From Burkholderiales bacterium (GTDB taxonomy: Bacteria; Pseudomonadota; Gammaproteobacteria; Burkholderiales; Ga0077523): a stretch of 55,334 nt of DNA. Positions 24,543 to 32,548 of this stretch are shown here, piece after piece. Each line of letters starts with the position of its first letter. Positions within the stretch are counted from its first letter, which is position 1. The notes beneath the pieces are model-generated. The model saw nothing but the letters and a program-made list of their open reading frames with translations, did no database searches and had not been told where the DNA came from. Position numbers and translations under genes: made by a program. The stretch lies in the NCBI GenBank assembly GCA_019745565.1, contig JAIESW010000045.1, forward strand, positions 1 to 55,334, read 5' to 3'.

Positions 24543-25934
24543 CTAGAACTTGTGCTTGATGCGGAAATGCTGGCCGGGCGCCAGTTCCACGGTTTCGGTA
24601 TACGAGGGGAAGCCCGGATTGCGCAGTTCGATCTCGGCCCGGCCGGCGTTCACTTCGACCACGTTGACGGGTGGGGTCACTCCGAGCTTTGCTCCGTTCA
24701 CGTAAACCTCTCCCCAGGGGGTCACGGCGAGCGCGATGACAGCTTTTTCGGCAGGAACGCTCGCTGCTTGAGCGGCAGCGGGTGCGGGCTGGGCCTGCGG
24801 GGCCGGCGCGGGAGGCGGAGCTTCGGGTCGGCTCGAGATGCGAGCCACTTCGTGCGATGCGGCGTTGGTTACGCGCTTGTGCGCGGAACGCGGTTCCTTC
24901 GCATCGGGGGTCGGCTCCGCCGAGGGCGGTGCCGCGAGCAGTTCGTCCAGTTCCACCATCTTGCGCACGACCGGCTTGATCGGGGTCTGGGCGGCCGGGG
25001 CAGGGGCGGCCGCCTTCGATGCCGGCTCGGGATCGGCGGCAGCCGTCAGGTCGACGCGGTGATCCGAAACGAACACCGCTGCGGCCAGGGCCAGCACCGA
25101 CACCAGCGCCGCCACGTAGGCGGCCCGGGCGTTGCGCCACCAGGGGCCGGCGTGGGCGACCGGACCGAGCGTGCGTTCCGGGTCGCGGCTGCTGCGCGGT
25201 ACTTCATCGTTGCTGGCGGCCTGCGGACGGAACCCGCCGGACTTGGAGACGATGTGGTCGGGCACCTTCATGCCGACCTCGTAGATCTCGTGCTCGCGCA
25301 CGTGCTTGTCGGTGCGCGATCCGCGATAGGAGAAGAGCTGGGCGTACCCCTCCGAGATGTGGGACACCACCTCGAAATAGGAACGCGACACCAGGACCTG
25401 ACCCGGGTCGGCGAAGCTCATCACGCGTTGCGCCACGTTGATGCCGTCGCCGATGATGTTGGGCTGGCTGTTCAAGTCCTTGACCAGGCGTACCGGACCG
25501 AGGTTGAGCCCGATGCGCGTCTCCAGCACCAGTCCGCCGGGCACGGGCCGCTTGAAGCCTTCACGCAGGTTCATCGCGACGAACAGCGCGTCCTCCGGGT
25601 CGCCGAGGAAGTTGATGGCCGCGCCGTCGCCGGTATCGAGGATGATCCGGTCGTTCGGCGCGATGTCGCGGATCGACTCGGCGATCAACGCATTGAAGCG
25701 TTCCTTCAGCAGGATCTGCTCCGAGACCGGCTTGAGCGAGTACTCGACGATGTCGAGGAACAGCACGCTGCAGATGAACGTCCGGTTGGTCCGGTCGAGC
25801 ATCGCCGCGCCGCTCTGGGGGCCGGAACTGGAGGTCTCGGTGGCGCGCGCCGTGGTGGCAACAGGTTTCACTTGGGTCGGGAGGTCGGGATCGTTGGGAT
25901 GTGGTGTCCGGTCTGCGCCGGGGGCGTCCTGCAA
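24543..25934 (-). CDS. Class III nucleotide cyclase-domain protein with PEGA domain
   Basis: 463 residues. Residues about 50-220 form a class III adenylate/guanylate cyclase domain: metal aspartates D61 (FLDIVEYS) and D103 (DTGDG), and the later NVAQRV with transition-state Asn and Arg. The adenine-selecting lysine usually found before GD appears to be Leu99, so base specificity or activity is open. A membrane segment at about 272-291 is followed by a Pro/Ala-rich spacer (about 300-395) and a C-terminal PEGA domain (about 398-463, VTPWGEVYVNGAKLGVTPP) that would lie outside the cytoplasm. It is the first gene of the operon cyclase - lipoprotein - kinase. A sensor reading an envelope signal into a cyclic nucleotide or phospho-signal is a reasonable inference. 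Confidence 0.88.
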   Translation of the reverse strand: MQDAPGADRTPHPNDPDLPTQVKPVATTARATETSSSGPQSGAAMLDRTNRTFICSVLFLDIVEYSLKPVSEQILLKERFNALIAESIRDIAPNDRIILDTGDGAAINFLGDPEDALFVAMNLREGFKRPVPGGLVLETRIGLNLGPVRLVKDLNSQPNIIGDGINVAQRVMSFADPGQVLVSRSYFEVVSHISEGYAQLFSYRGSRTDKHVREHEIYEVGMKVPDHIVSKSGGFRPQAASNDEVPRSSRDPERTLGPVAHAGPWWRNARAAYVAALVSVLALAAAVFVSDHRVDLTAAADPEPASKAAAPAPAAQTPIKPVVRKMVELDELLAAPPSAEPTPDAKEPRSAHKRVTNAASHEVARISSRPEAPPPAPAPQAQPAPAAAQAASVPAEKAVIALAVTPWGEVYVNGAKLGVTPPVNVVEVNAGRAEIELRNPGFPSYTETVELAPGQHFRIKHKF

Positions 25935-26061
25935 CTCGCGGGGTTCGTGGGACCTGCTCTATCATCCCGGGCCCGAAACGTCCGACGCTGACTCAGGCGG
26001 GCACGGCAAAGACGGTCGGACCCGCAGGATCAACCACGGAATCGAAGCGAATCAGGGCGTT

Positions 26062-27693
26062 ATGAGCAACAAGCCGCAGGCAAACCCTTATCGGGACGAA
26101 CTTCCGCGGAATTCAGCAAATTACGTGCCCCTGACTCCGGTCTCGTTCCTCGCGCGGGCGGCGGACGTGTTTCCGGATCGGATCGCGGCGATCCACGGCG
26201 AATGGCGCCTCACCTGGCGCGAGGTCTTCGACCGCAGCCGGCGCCTCGCCTCGGCGCTCGCAGCGCGCGGCATCGGTGACGGCGATACGGTCGCGGTGAT
26301 GGCCGCCAATACGCCGCAGATGATCGAGGCGCACTTCGGAGTGCCGATGACCGGCGCGGTGTTGAACACGCTCAACACGCGCCTCGACGCCTCCGCCATC
26401 GCCTTCCAGCTCGGACACGGCGAGGCCAAGGTGCTGCTCACCGACCGCGAGTTTTCCGAGACCATCGTGGCCGCCCTCGGAATGCTCGAGACGAAGCCCC
26501 TGGTGATCGACATCGACGATCCGTTGGCCCAGGGCGGTCGGTTGATCGGGGCCACGGACTACGAGACCTTCCTCGCGGGCGGCGATCCGGATTACGTGCG
26601 GTCGGCGCCCAGGGACGAATGGGATGCGATCGCGTTGTCATACACCTCGGGCACCACGGGCAATCCGAAGGGTGTGGTGACCCATCATCGAGGAGCGTAT
26701 CTCAACGCGGTCGGCAATGCGGTGACCTGGGCGATGCCGCATTTCCCCGTGTATCTGTGGACGCTGCCCATGTTCCACTGCAACGGGTGGTGCTTCCCGT
26801 GGACTCTGGCGCTGATGGCCGGTACCAACGTGTGCCTGCGGCGCGTGGACGCGAAGGCGATCCTGGACGCGATCCGCACTCATCGTGTGACTCACTACTG
26901 CGGTGCTCCGATCGTCCACAACATGCTGATCAACGCGCCCGAGGAATGGAAGCGCGGTATCGGGCACAAGGTGTCGGGCCTGGTCGCCGCAGCCTCGCCG
27001 CCGGCGTCGATGATCGAGGGCATGGAACGCATGGGCTTCGACATCACCCATGTGTACGGTCTCACCGAGGTCTACGGACCGGCTTCGGTCTGCGCCAAGC
27101 ACCCCGAGTGGGACGAGCTTCCGCTGGAAGAGCGCGTGCGGCTGAACGGCCGCCAGGGTGTGCGCTATCCGCTGCAGGAAGGCATGGCGGTGTTCGATCC
27201 GGAGACGATGCAGCCCGTACCGCGCGACGGCGAGACCATGGGCGAGATCTTCTTCCGCGGCAACATCACGATGAAGGGTTACCTCAAGAATCCGGAGGCC
27301 ACCGCGGAGGCCTTCGCCGGCGGCTGGTACCACACCGGCGATCTCGCCGTGGCCTACCCAGACGGCTACGTGAAGATCAAGGACCGCTCCAAGGACATCA
27401 TCATTTCGGGCGGCGAGAACATCTCGTCGATCGAAGTCGAGGACATCCTCTACCGGCATCCCGCGGTGCTCGAAGCGGCCGTGGTGGCGCAGCCCGACGC
27501 GAAGTGGGGCGAGACGCCGTGCGCGTTCGTGACTCTGCGCGACGGGGTGGAGGTGACGGAGCAGGAGATCATCGCATTCTGCCGCGAGCGGCTCGCGCAC
27601 TACAAGGCGCCGCGGCGCGTGGTGTTCGGGCCGCTGCCGAAGACCTCGACCGGGAAGATCCAGAAGAATCTGCTGCGGGACAGGCTTCAGTAG
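26062..27693 (+). CDS. Acyl-CoA synthetase (AMP-forming)
   Basis: 543 residues from the ATG at 26062; the frame extends upstream only as antisense of the cyclase gene. The AMP-binding motif is SYTSGTTGNPKGVV, followed by YGLTEVYGPA, the aspartate region YHTGDLAV, and the C-terminal lysine in PKTSTGKIQKNLLR. The sequence is closest in character to the medium-chain / methylmercaptopropionate-CoA ligase branch of the family (AlkK/DmdB-like) rather than E. coli FadD. It activates a fatty or related acid to its CoA ester in the cytoplasm and heads the beta-oxidation island, upstream of etfBA and an acyl-CoA dehydrogenase. Confidence 0.92.
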   Translation: MSNKPQANPYRDELPRNSANYVPLTPVSFLARAADVFPDRIAAIHGEWRLTWREVFDRSRRLASALAARGIGDGDTVAVMAANTPQMIEAHFGVPMTGAVLNTLNTRLDASAIAFQLGHGEAKVLLTDREFSETIVAALGMLETKPLVIDIDDPLAQGGRLIGATDYETFLAGGDPDYVRSAPRDEWDAIALSYTSGTTGNPKGVVTHHRGAYLNAVGNAVTWAMPHFPVYLWTLPMFHCNGWCFPWTLALMAGTNVCLRRVDAKAILDAIRTHRVTHYCGAPIVHNMLINAPEEWKRGIGHKVSGLVAAASPPASMIEGMERMGFDITHVYGLTEVYGPASVCAKHPEWDELPLEERVRLNGRQGVRYPLQEGMAVFDPETMQPVPRDGETMGEIFFRGNITMKGYLKNPEATAEAFAGGWYHTGDLAVAYPDGYVKIKDRSKDIIISGGENISSIEVEDILYRHPAVLEAAVVAQPDAKWGETPCAFVTLRDGVEVTEQEIIAFCRERLAHYKAPRRVVFGPLPKTSTGKIQKNLLRDRLQ

Positions 27694-27730
27694 GCGATCG
27701 CCGTGCCTGCAACCTCGATCGGAGCTGGGA

Positions 27731-27736
27731 TAAAAT
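27731..27736 (+). promoter_or_regulatory. Possible -10 element ahead of etfB
   Basis: GGGATAAAATCC contains TAAAAT 38 bases before the etfB ATG. The -35 position is poor. No operator resembling the one before the TetR gene was seen here. Confidence 0.35.
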
Positions 27737-27773
27737 CCGCTCCCCATACCGATTCCCCCAAGAGACCTAACTC

Positions 27774-28523
27774 ATGAAGATCCTCGTGCCCGTCAAACGG
27801 GTGGTGGACTACAACGTCAAGGTGCGCGTCAAGGCCGACGGCACCGGCGTCGAGACCGCCAACGTCAAGATGTCGATGAACCCGTTCGACGAGATCGCGG
27901 TGGAAGAGGCCGTGCGGCTCAAGGAGGCCGGTGCGGCCACCGAGATCGTGGCGATCTCGATCGGCGTGGCCCAGTGTCAGGAGACGTTGCGCACCGCGCT
28001 CGCCATCGGCGCCGACCGGGCGATCCTGGTGGAGACGACGCTCGAGACGCAGCCGCTCGGTGTCGCGAAAGTGCTGAAGGCCCTGGTCGACAAGGAACAG
28101 CCGAAGCTCGTGATCCTGGGCAAGCAGGCGATCGACGATGATTCCAACCAGACCGGCCAGATGCTGGCGGCATTGCTCGGCTGGTCGCAGGCCACCTTCG
28201 CCTCGAAGGTGAAGGTCGAGGGCGACGGCGCCCAGGTCACGCGCGAGATCGACGGCGGCCTCGAGACCATCGCCATCAAGCTGCCGGCCGTGGTCACCAC
28301 GGACCTGCGCCTCAACGAACCGCGCTACGTCACGCTGCCGAACATCATGAAGGCGAAGAAGAAGCCGCTCGAGACGTTGACGCCGGAGGCGCTCGGCGTG
28401 GACTTTAAACCGCGCCTCACGACGCTGAAGGTGGTCGAGCCGCCCAAGCGTGGCGCCGGCAAGCAGGTGGCGAGCGTGGCCGAGCTGGTCGACAAGCTCA
28501 AGAACGAAGCGAAGGTGATCTGA
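27774..28523 (+). CDS. etfB: Electron transfer flavoprotein beta subunit
   Basis: 249 residues. It opens [20 protein letters not shown], and includes [17 protein letters not shown] and the AMP-binding / partner-recognition segment [17 protein letters not shown]. EtfB pairs with EtfA to carry electrons from acyl-CoA dehydrogenases to ETF:quinone oxidoreductase, also encoded in this window (46439-48076). The stop is two bases before the etfA ATG, so the two genes are tightly coupled. Confidence 0.96.
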   Translation: MKILVPVKRVVDYNVKVRVKADGTGVETANVKMSMNPFDEIAVEEAVRLKEAGAATEIVAISIGVAQCQETLRTALAIGADRAILVETTLETQPLGVAKVLKALVDKEQPKLVILGKQAIDDDSNQTGQMLAALLGWSQATFASKVKVEGDGAQVTREIDGGLETIAIKLPAVVTTDLRLNEPRYVTLPNIMKAKKKPLETLTPEALGVDFKPRLTTLKVVEPPKRGAGKQVASVAELVDKLKNEAKVI

Positions 28524-28525
28524 TC

Positions 28526-29458
28526 ATGACCGTGCTCGTCATCGCGGAACACGACAACGCGAAACTCAAGTCCGCCACGCTCAACACGGTCGCCGCGGCC
28601 ACCAAGATCGGTGGTGACATCCATGTGCTGGTCGCGGGCAGCCAATGCGGCGCGGCTGCGCAAGCTGCTGCTGCCGTTGCCGGTGTCGCCAAGGTGCTGG
28701 TCGCGGACAGCGGGATCTATGGTGACCAGCTCGCCGAGAACCTCGCCGCGCTGATGGTCCAGGTCGGCGGCAGTTATTCGCACATCCTGGCGCCGGCGAC
28801 GGCGTTCGGCAAGAACGTGCTGCCGCGCGTCGCCGCTCTGCTCGACGTGGCGCAGATCTCCGACATCACCGCCGTCGAATCCGCCGACACGTTCGTGCGT
28901 CCCATCTACGCCGGCAATGCGATGGCCACGGTGCAGTCATCGGACAAGGTGAAGGTGATCACTGTCCGTACCACCGGTTTCGATGCCGTGCCGGCCAGCG
29001 GCGGATCGGCCACGACGGAATCGATCGGTGCAGCCGCGGATTCGGGGTTGTCGAAGCTGGTGGGGCAGGAACTCACCAAGTCGGCGCGTCCGGAACTGAC
29101 CGCCGCGCGAGTCATCGTGTCCGGTGGCCGCGGCATGGGCAACGGCGAGAACTTCGCCATTCTCGAGAAGCTCGCGGACAAGCTCGGCGCTGCCGTGGGT
29201 GCATCGCGAGCGGCTGTGGACGCGGGCTTCGTCCCCAACGACTATCAGGTGGGCCAGACCGGCAAGATCGTCGCGCCCGAGCTGTACATCGCGGTGGGCA
29301 TCTCCGGGGCGATCCAGCATCTGGCCGGCATGAAGGACAGCAAGGTCATCGTCGCCATCAACAAGGATGCCGAGGCTCCCATCACCCAGGTGGCGAACTA
29401 CTGGCTCGTCGCCGATCTGTTCCAGGCCGTTCCCGAACTTACCGACGCGCTCGGCTGA
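28526..29458 (+). CDS. etfA: Electron transfer flavoprotein alpha subunit
   Basis: 310 residues. The N-terminal domain is followed by the FAD-binding C-terminal domain with [42 protein letters not shown] and NKDAEAPI, all standard for EtfA. It holds the redox-active FAD of the heterodimer. It lies 38 bases upstream of an acyl-CoA dehydrogenase gene, its likely electron donor. Confidence 0.96.
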   Translation: MTVLVIAEHDNAKLKSATLNTVAAATKIGGDIHVLVAGSQCGAAAQAAAAVAGVAKVLVADSGIYGDQLAENLAALMVQVGGSYSHILAPATAFGKNVLPRVAALLDVAQISDITAVESADTFVRPIYAGNAMATVQSSDKVKVITVRTTGFDAVPASGGSATTESIGAAADSGLSKLVGQELTKSARPELTAARVIVSGGRGMGNGENFAILEKLADKLGAAVGASRAAVDAGFVPNDYQVGQTGKIVAPELYIAVGISGAIQHLAGMKDSKVIVAINKDAEAPITQVANYWLVADLFQAVPELTDALG

Positions 29459-29496
29459 AACGCACCGCCGCGCCGCACTCTCTCACGGAGCACACC

Positions 29497-31293
29497 ATGT
29501 CCGCCTACAGCGCCCCGATCCGCGACATGCAGTTCGTGTTGAAGGAGCTGGTCGATCTCGACGCCATCGCCGCACTGCCCGGTTGCGAGGAAGTGTCGGC
29601 CGACCTGGTGGACGCGGTGCTGGAAGAAGCCGGCAAGTTCGCGGCAGGTGTGCTCGACCCGCTCAACTGGCCGGGCGACCAGACCGGGGCGCAATGGAAG
29701 GATTTCGTCGTCACCGCCGCGCCGGGTTTCAAGGAGGCCTATCGCCAGTTCGTGGATGCGGGCTGGGCCGCGGTCGGCGGTCTGCCGGAGTTCGGTGGGC
29801 AGGGTCTGCCGCACGTGCTGTCGCAGCAGCTCTCCGAGATGTGGAACTCGGCGAACATGTCGTTCTGCCTGTGTCCCATGCTCACCAACGGCGCGACGCT
29901 GGCGGTTGCGCGCCACGGCTCCGATGCGCTGAAGAACAAGTTCCTGCCCAAGCTGGTGACCGGCGAGTGGACCGGCACCATGAACCTGACCGAACCGCAG
30001 GCCGGCTCGGATCTGTCGGCGGTGCGGACCAAGGCGGTTCCGGAAGGCGACCACTACCGCATCTACGGCACCAAGATCTTCATCACGTGGGGCGAGCACG
30101 ACATGACGGACAACATCGTCCATCTGGTGCTGGCACGCCTGCCCGATGCGCCCGAAGGCGTGAAGGGCATCTCGCTCTTCATCGTGCCCAAGTTCCTGGT
30201 GGGCGACGACGGCAGTCTGGGCGCGCGCAACGACGTGAAGTGCGTGTCGATCGAACACAAGCTGGGCATCCACGGCAGTCCGACGTCCGTGATGGCCTAC
30301 GGCGACAAGGACGGTGCCATCGGCTACCTGGTGGGGGAGGAGAACCAGGGTCTCGCGTACATGTTCACGATGATGAACTTCGCGCGGCTCGAGGTGGGCG
30401 TCGAAGGCGTGGCGCTGGCCGAGCGCGCCTACCAGCGCGCGCGCGCATACGCGAAAGACCGCGTGCAGGGGCGCGAGATCGGCGTGAAGGCCGGCGATCG
30501 CGTTTCGATCATCCACCATCCCGACGTGCGCCGCATGCTGATGACGATGAAGGCGTACTCCGAGGCGATGCGGGCGGTGGCCGCCGCAGCCGCGGAAGCG
30601 CTCGATCATGCACTGGCGAGTCCCGATGCGGAGGCGAAGCGCCGTGGCCAGGCCAAGTTCGACCTGTTGACTCCGGTGGTGAAGGGCTGGTGTACCGAGA
30701 TGAGCATCGAGATCGCATCCCTCGGCGTGCAGGTGCACGGCGGCATGGGTTTCGTTGAAGAGACCGGTGCGGCCCAGCATCTGCGTGATGCGCGCATCAC
30801 TTCCATCTACGAGGGCACGACCGGCATCCAGGCGAATGACCTGATCGGCCGCAAGCTCGCGTTCGAGAAGGGCGTGACCGCCCGCGCCATCATCGACGAG
30901 ATCCGTGCAATCGATGCCGACCTCGCACAGCATCCGTCGCACCCGGCCCTGTCAGTGCTGAGAAGCGCGCTGCGGTCCGGTGTCGATGCGCTGACCGAAG
31001 CTACGGAATGGCTGCTGGCAAATTACTCCGCAAACCCGAAGGGCGCTGCGGCCGGAGCCGTTCCCTACCTGAAACTGTGGGGGACGGTGGCCGGGGGTTG
31101 GCAGATGGCGCGCGCGGCGCTCATCGCGAAGCGGCAGCTCGATGGTGGTTCGGCGGAATACGACTTCTATCGCGCGAAGCTCGCGACGGCGCGCTTCTAC
31201 GGCGAGCATATCCTGCCGCTCGCTCTGTCCTATCGCGCCGCCATCGTCACCGGCGCCGAGAGTGTCCTTGCGCTGGAAGAAGCGCAGTTCTGA
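29497..31293 (+). CDS. Acyl-CoA dehydrogenase, long (about 600-residue) type
   Basis: 598 residues. The ACAD fold has MNLTEPQAGSDLSAVRT, KIFITWGEHD and the catalytic-region segment SIYEGTTGIQANDLIGRK, followed by the extra C-terminal domain (about 470-598) seen in the DmdC / AcdA-like branch. It oxidises an acyl-CoA at the alpha-beta bond with FAD and passes electrons to ETF. Genes of this branch are often annotated 3-methylmercaptopropionyl-CoA dehydrogenase, but most bacterial members act on ordinary acyl-CoA esters, and the chain-length preference cannot be read here. It lies just downstream of etfBA in the same direction. Confidence 0.93.
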   Translation: MSAYSAPIRDMQFVLKELVDLDAIAALPGCEEVSADLVDAVLEEAGKFAAGVLDPLNWPGDQTGAQWKDFVVTAAPGFKEAYRQFVDAGWAAVGGLPEFGGQGLPHVLSQQLSEMWNSANMSFCLCPMLTNGATLAVARHGSDALKNKFLPKLVTGEWTGTMNLTEPQAGSDLSAVRTKAVPEGDHYRIYGTKIFITWGEHDMTDNIVHLVLARLPDAPEGVKGISLFIVPKFLVGDDGSLGARNDVKCVSIEHKLGIHGSPTSVMAYGDKDGAIGYLVGEENQGLAYMFTMMNFARLEVGVEGVALAERAYQRARAYAKDRVQGREIGVKAGDRVSIIHHPDVRRMLMTMKAYSEAMRAVAAAAAEALDHALASPDAEAKRRGQAKFDLLTPVVKGWCTEMSIEIASLGVQVHGGMGFVEETGAAQHLRDARITSIYEGTTGIQANDLIGRKLAFEKGVTARAIIDEIRAIDADLAQHPSHPALSVLRSALRSGVDALTEATEWLLANYSANPKGAAAGAVPYLKLWGTVAGGWQMARAALIAKRQLDGGSAEYDFYRAKLATARFYGEHILPLALSYRAAIVTGAESVLALEEAQF

Positions 31294-31654
31294 CCTGGCA
31301 GCGCTCGTCGTTGCCGCGTCTTTCTGCGCGGCAACGATGGCCCATGCGGCATTCACGGACGAAGAGAGCGCGACGCTGGATGCCGACGTAAAGCTGTACG
31401 CCGACGTCTACGCCTGCGATGAAGAGCCGCTCGCGGAACGGCTGCGTTCGACGGTGCTGCTGATCGTCGCCGGCTCCGGCAAGACCGCGGCCGACGTGGT
31501 CGTGGCGCGCCAGCGCTTCCTCGATGGATTGCGCGACCGCGCGCGGAAGGGCGGCAGACCGACGGCGGCCGGGTGCGCCCGGGCGTTGTCCGACGCCCGG
31601 GCGCGGCTGCAGGCGCTCGAGTCTGTCCGGCTGGAGCCACCGGCCAACCGCTGA
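31262..31654 (+). CDS. Small secreted protein of unknown function
   Basis: About 130 residues from a GTG at 31262, which overlaps the acyl-CoA dehydrogenase end by 32 bases. A signal peptide is clear (SLRWKKRSSDLAALVVAAS then AATMAHA, cleaved near residue 29). The mature part is charged and helical, with single cysteines at YACDEE and AGCARA that could pair. I do not recognise the family. A start farther upstream is open but would put unlikely sequence before the signal peptide. Confidence 0.6.
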   Translation: MSLRWKKRSSDLAALVVAASFCAATMAHAAFTDEESATLDADVKLYADVYACDEEPLAERLRSTVLLIVAGSGKTAADVVVARQRFLDGLRDRARKGGRPTAAGCARALSDARARLQALESVRLEPPANR

Positions 31655-31732
31655 GATTTCAGCTGTCGTGACTGGGCCACGCCGCCGCACGGTGGTTGAG
31701 CGGGACTTCCTCCCGTTTGAATTCGAGGGTGG

Positions 31733-31781
31733 TTGACAGCGCAGTGTTCGGCCAAGCATGATTCAAACACTCGTTTGAATC
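31733..31781 (+). promoter_or_regulatory. Promoter and PsrA-type operator ahead of the TetR gene
   Basis: TTGACA (31733-31738) and CATGAT (31757-31762) stand 18 bases apart. A perfect palindrome GATTCAAAC-N4-GTTTGAATC (31760-31781) begins on the -10 element and covers the start point. Its core CAAAC-N4-GTTTG matches the published PsrA consensus C/GAAAC-N2-4-GTTTG/C. A further half-site GTTTGAAT lies at 31715-31722. The TetR ATG is 19 bases downstream of the palindrome, which fits autorepression relieved by long-chain acyl-CoA or fatty acid. Confidence 0.8.
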
Positions 31782-31800
31782 AGTCGTTGGAATCCTGTCG

Positions 31801-32517
31801 ATGCCACCCGTAGACCGCGAACCCACCCGCGGCAGTCCCGACACCAAGGAACGCATCCTCGCGGCGGCCGAGGCCCTGTTCATGGAGCAGGGCTATGCGG
31901 CAACGTCCCTGCGCGCCATCACGGCCCAGGCCAACGTCAACCTGGCGGCGGTGAACTACCACTTCGGATCCAAGGAAGCCCTGATCCGCGAAGTGTTCGA
32001 TCGCCGCCTCGGCCCGCTCAACCAGGCTCGCCTCGACTATCTCGCCCGGGTCGAGTTCGAGGCCGGCGGACGCCCGCTGACGCCGGAAAAGATTCTCGAG
32101 GCGATGATCACGCCGGTGGTGCAGCTCTCGAGAGATCCGTTGAAGCGCGGTGCCGTGTTCCTGCGTCTGCTGGGGCGGGCGCTCTCGGAACCGGCGGACA
32201 CCATGAAGCAGGTGCTGCCGATCCACTACCGTGACGTGGTGCTCCGCTTCAAGGAAGCCCTGGTGCGCGCGCTACCCGATGTTCCGGAACAGGAACTGGT
32301 CTGGCGCATGCACTTCACTTTCGGGGCCATGGCCTACGCCATGGCCGGCAACGACGCGTTGCAGCTCATCACCACGTGCGAAGTGGAAGGTGCGGACGAT
32401 GCCGAGGCGATCATCCGGCGCCTCGTCCCGTTCCTGGCGGCCGGCCTCAAGGCGCCGGTGCCGCTGCCGATGCGAACTTCGACCGCCCACCCGACGACCA
32501 ACCGAGAAGCCGCTTGA
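31801..32517 (+). CDS. psrA: PsrA-like TetR-family fatty-acid regulator
   Basis: 238 residues. The N-terminal TetR DNA-binding domain reads TKERILAAAEALFMEQGYAA and ANVNLAAVNYHFGSKEALI, very close to Pseudomonas PsrA. The C-terminal domain includes LRLLGRALSEPADTMKQVL, WRMHFTFGAMAYAMAGNDAL and RRLVPFLAAGL, again PsrA-like. PsrA represses its own gene and fad genes and is released by long-chain fatty acids. The operator at 31760-31781 and the adjacent fadE gene (starting 31 bases downstream) support this role. The exact ligand and regulon here are inferred. Confidence 0.88.
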   Translation: MPPVDREPTRGSPDTKERILAAAEALFMEQGYAATSLRAITAQANVNLAAVNYHFGSKEALIREVFDRRLGPLNQARLDYLARVEFEAGGRPLTPEKILEAMITPVVQLSRDPLKRGAVFLRLLGRALSEPADTMKQVLPIHYRDVVLRFKEALVRALPDVPEQELVWRMHFTFGAMAYAMAGNDALQLITTCEVEGADDAEAIIRRLVPFLAAGLKAPVPLPMRTSTAHPTTNREAA

Positions 32518-32548
32518 AGGCGGTATTCGTGCAACCACGGAGGTTCCG

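Noticed and set aside
29398..30942. Long minus-strand frame opposite the acyl-CoA dehydrogenase gene
   Set aside because: His/Arg/Leu-rich translation without motifs, fully covered by a clear plus-strand gene.
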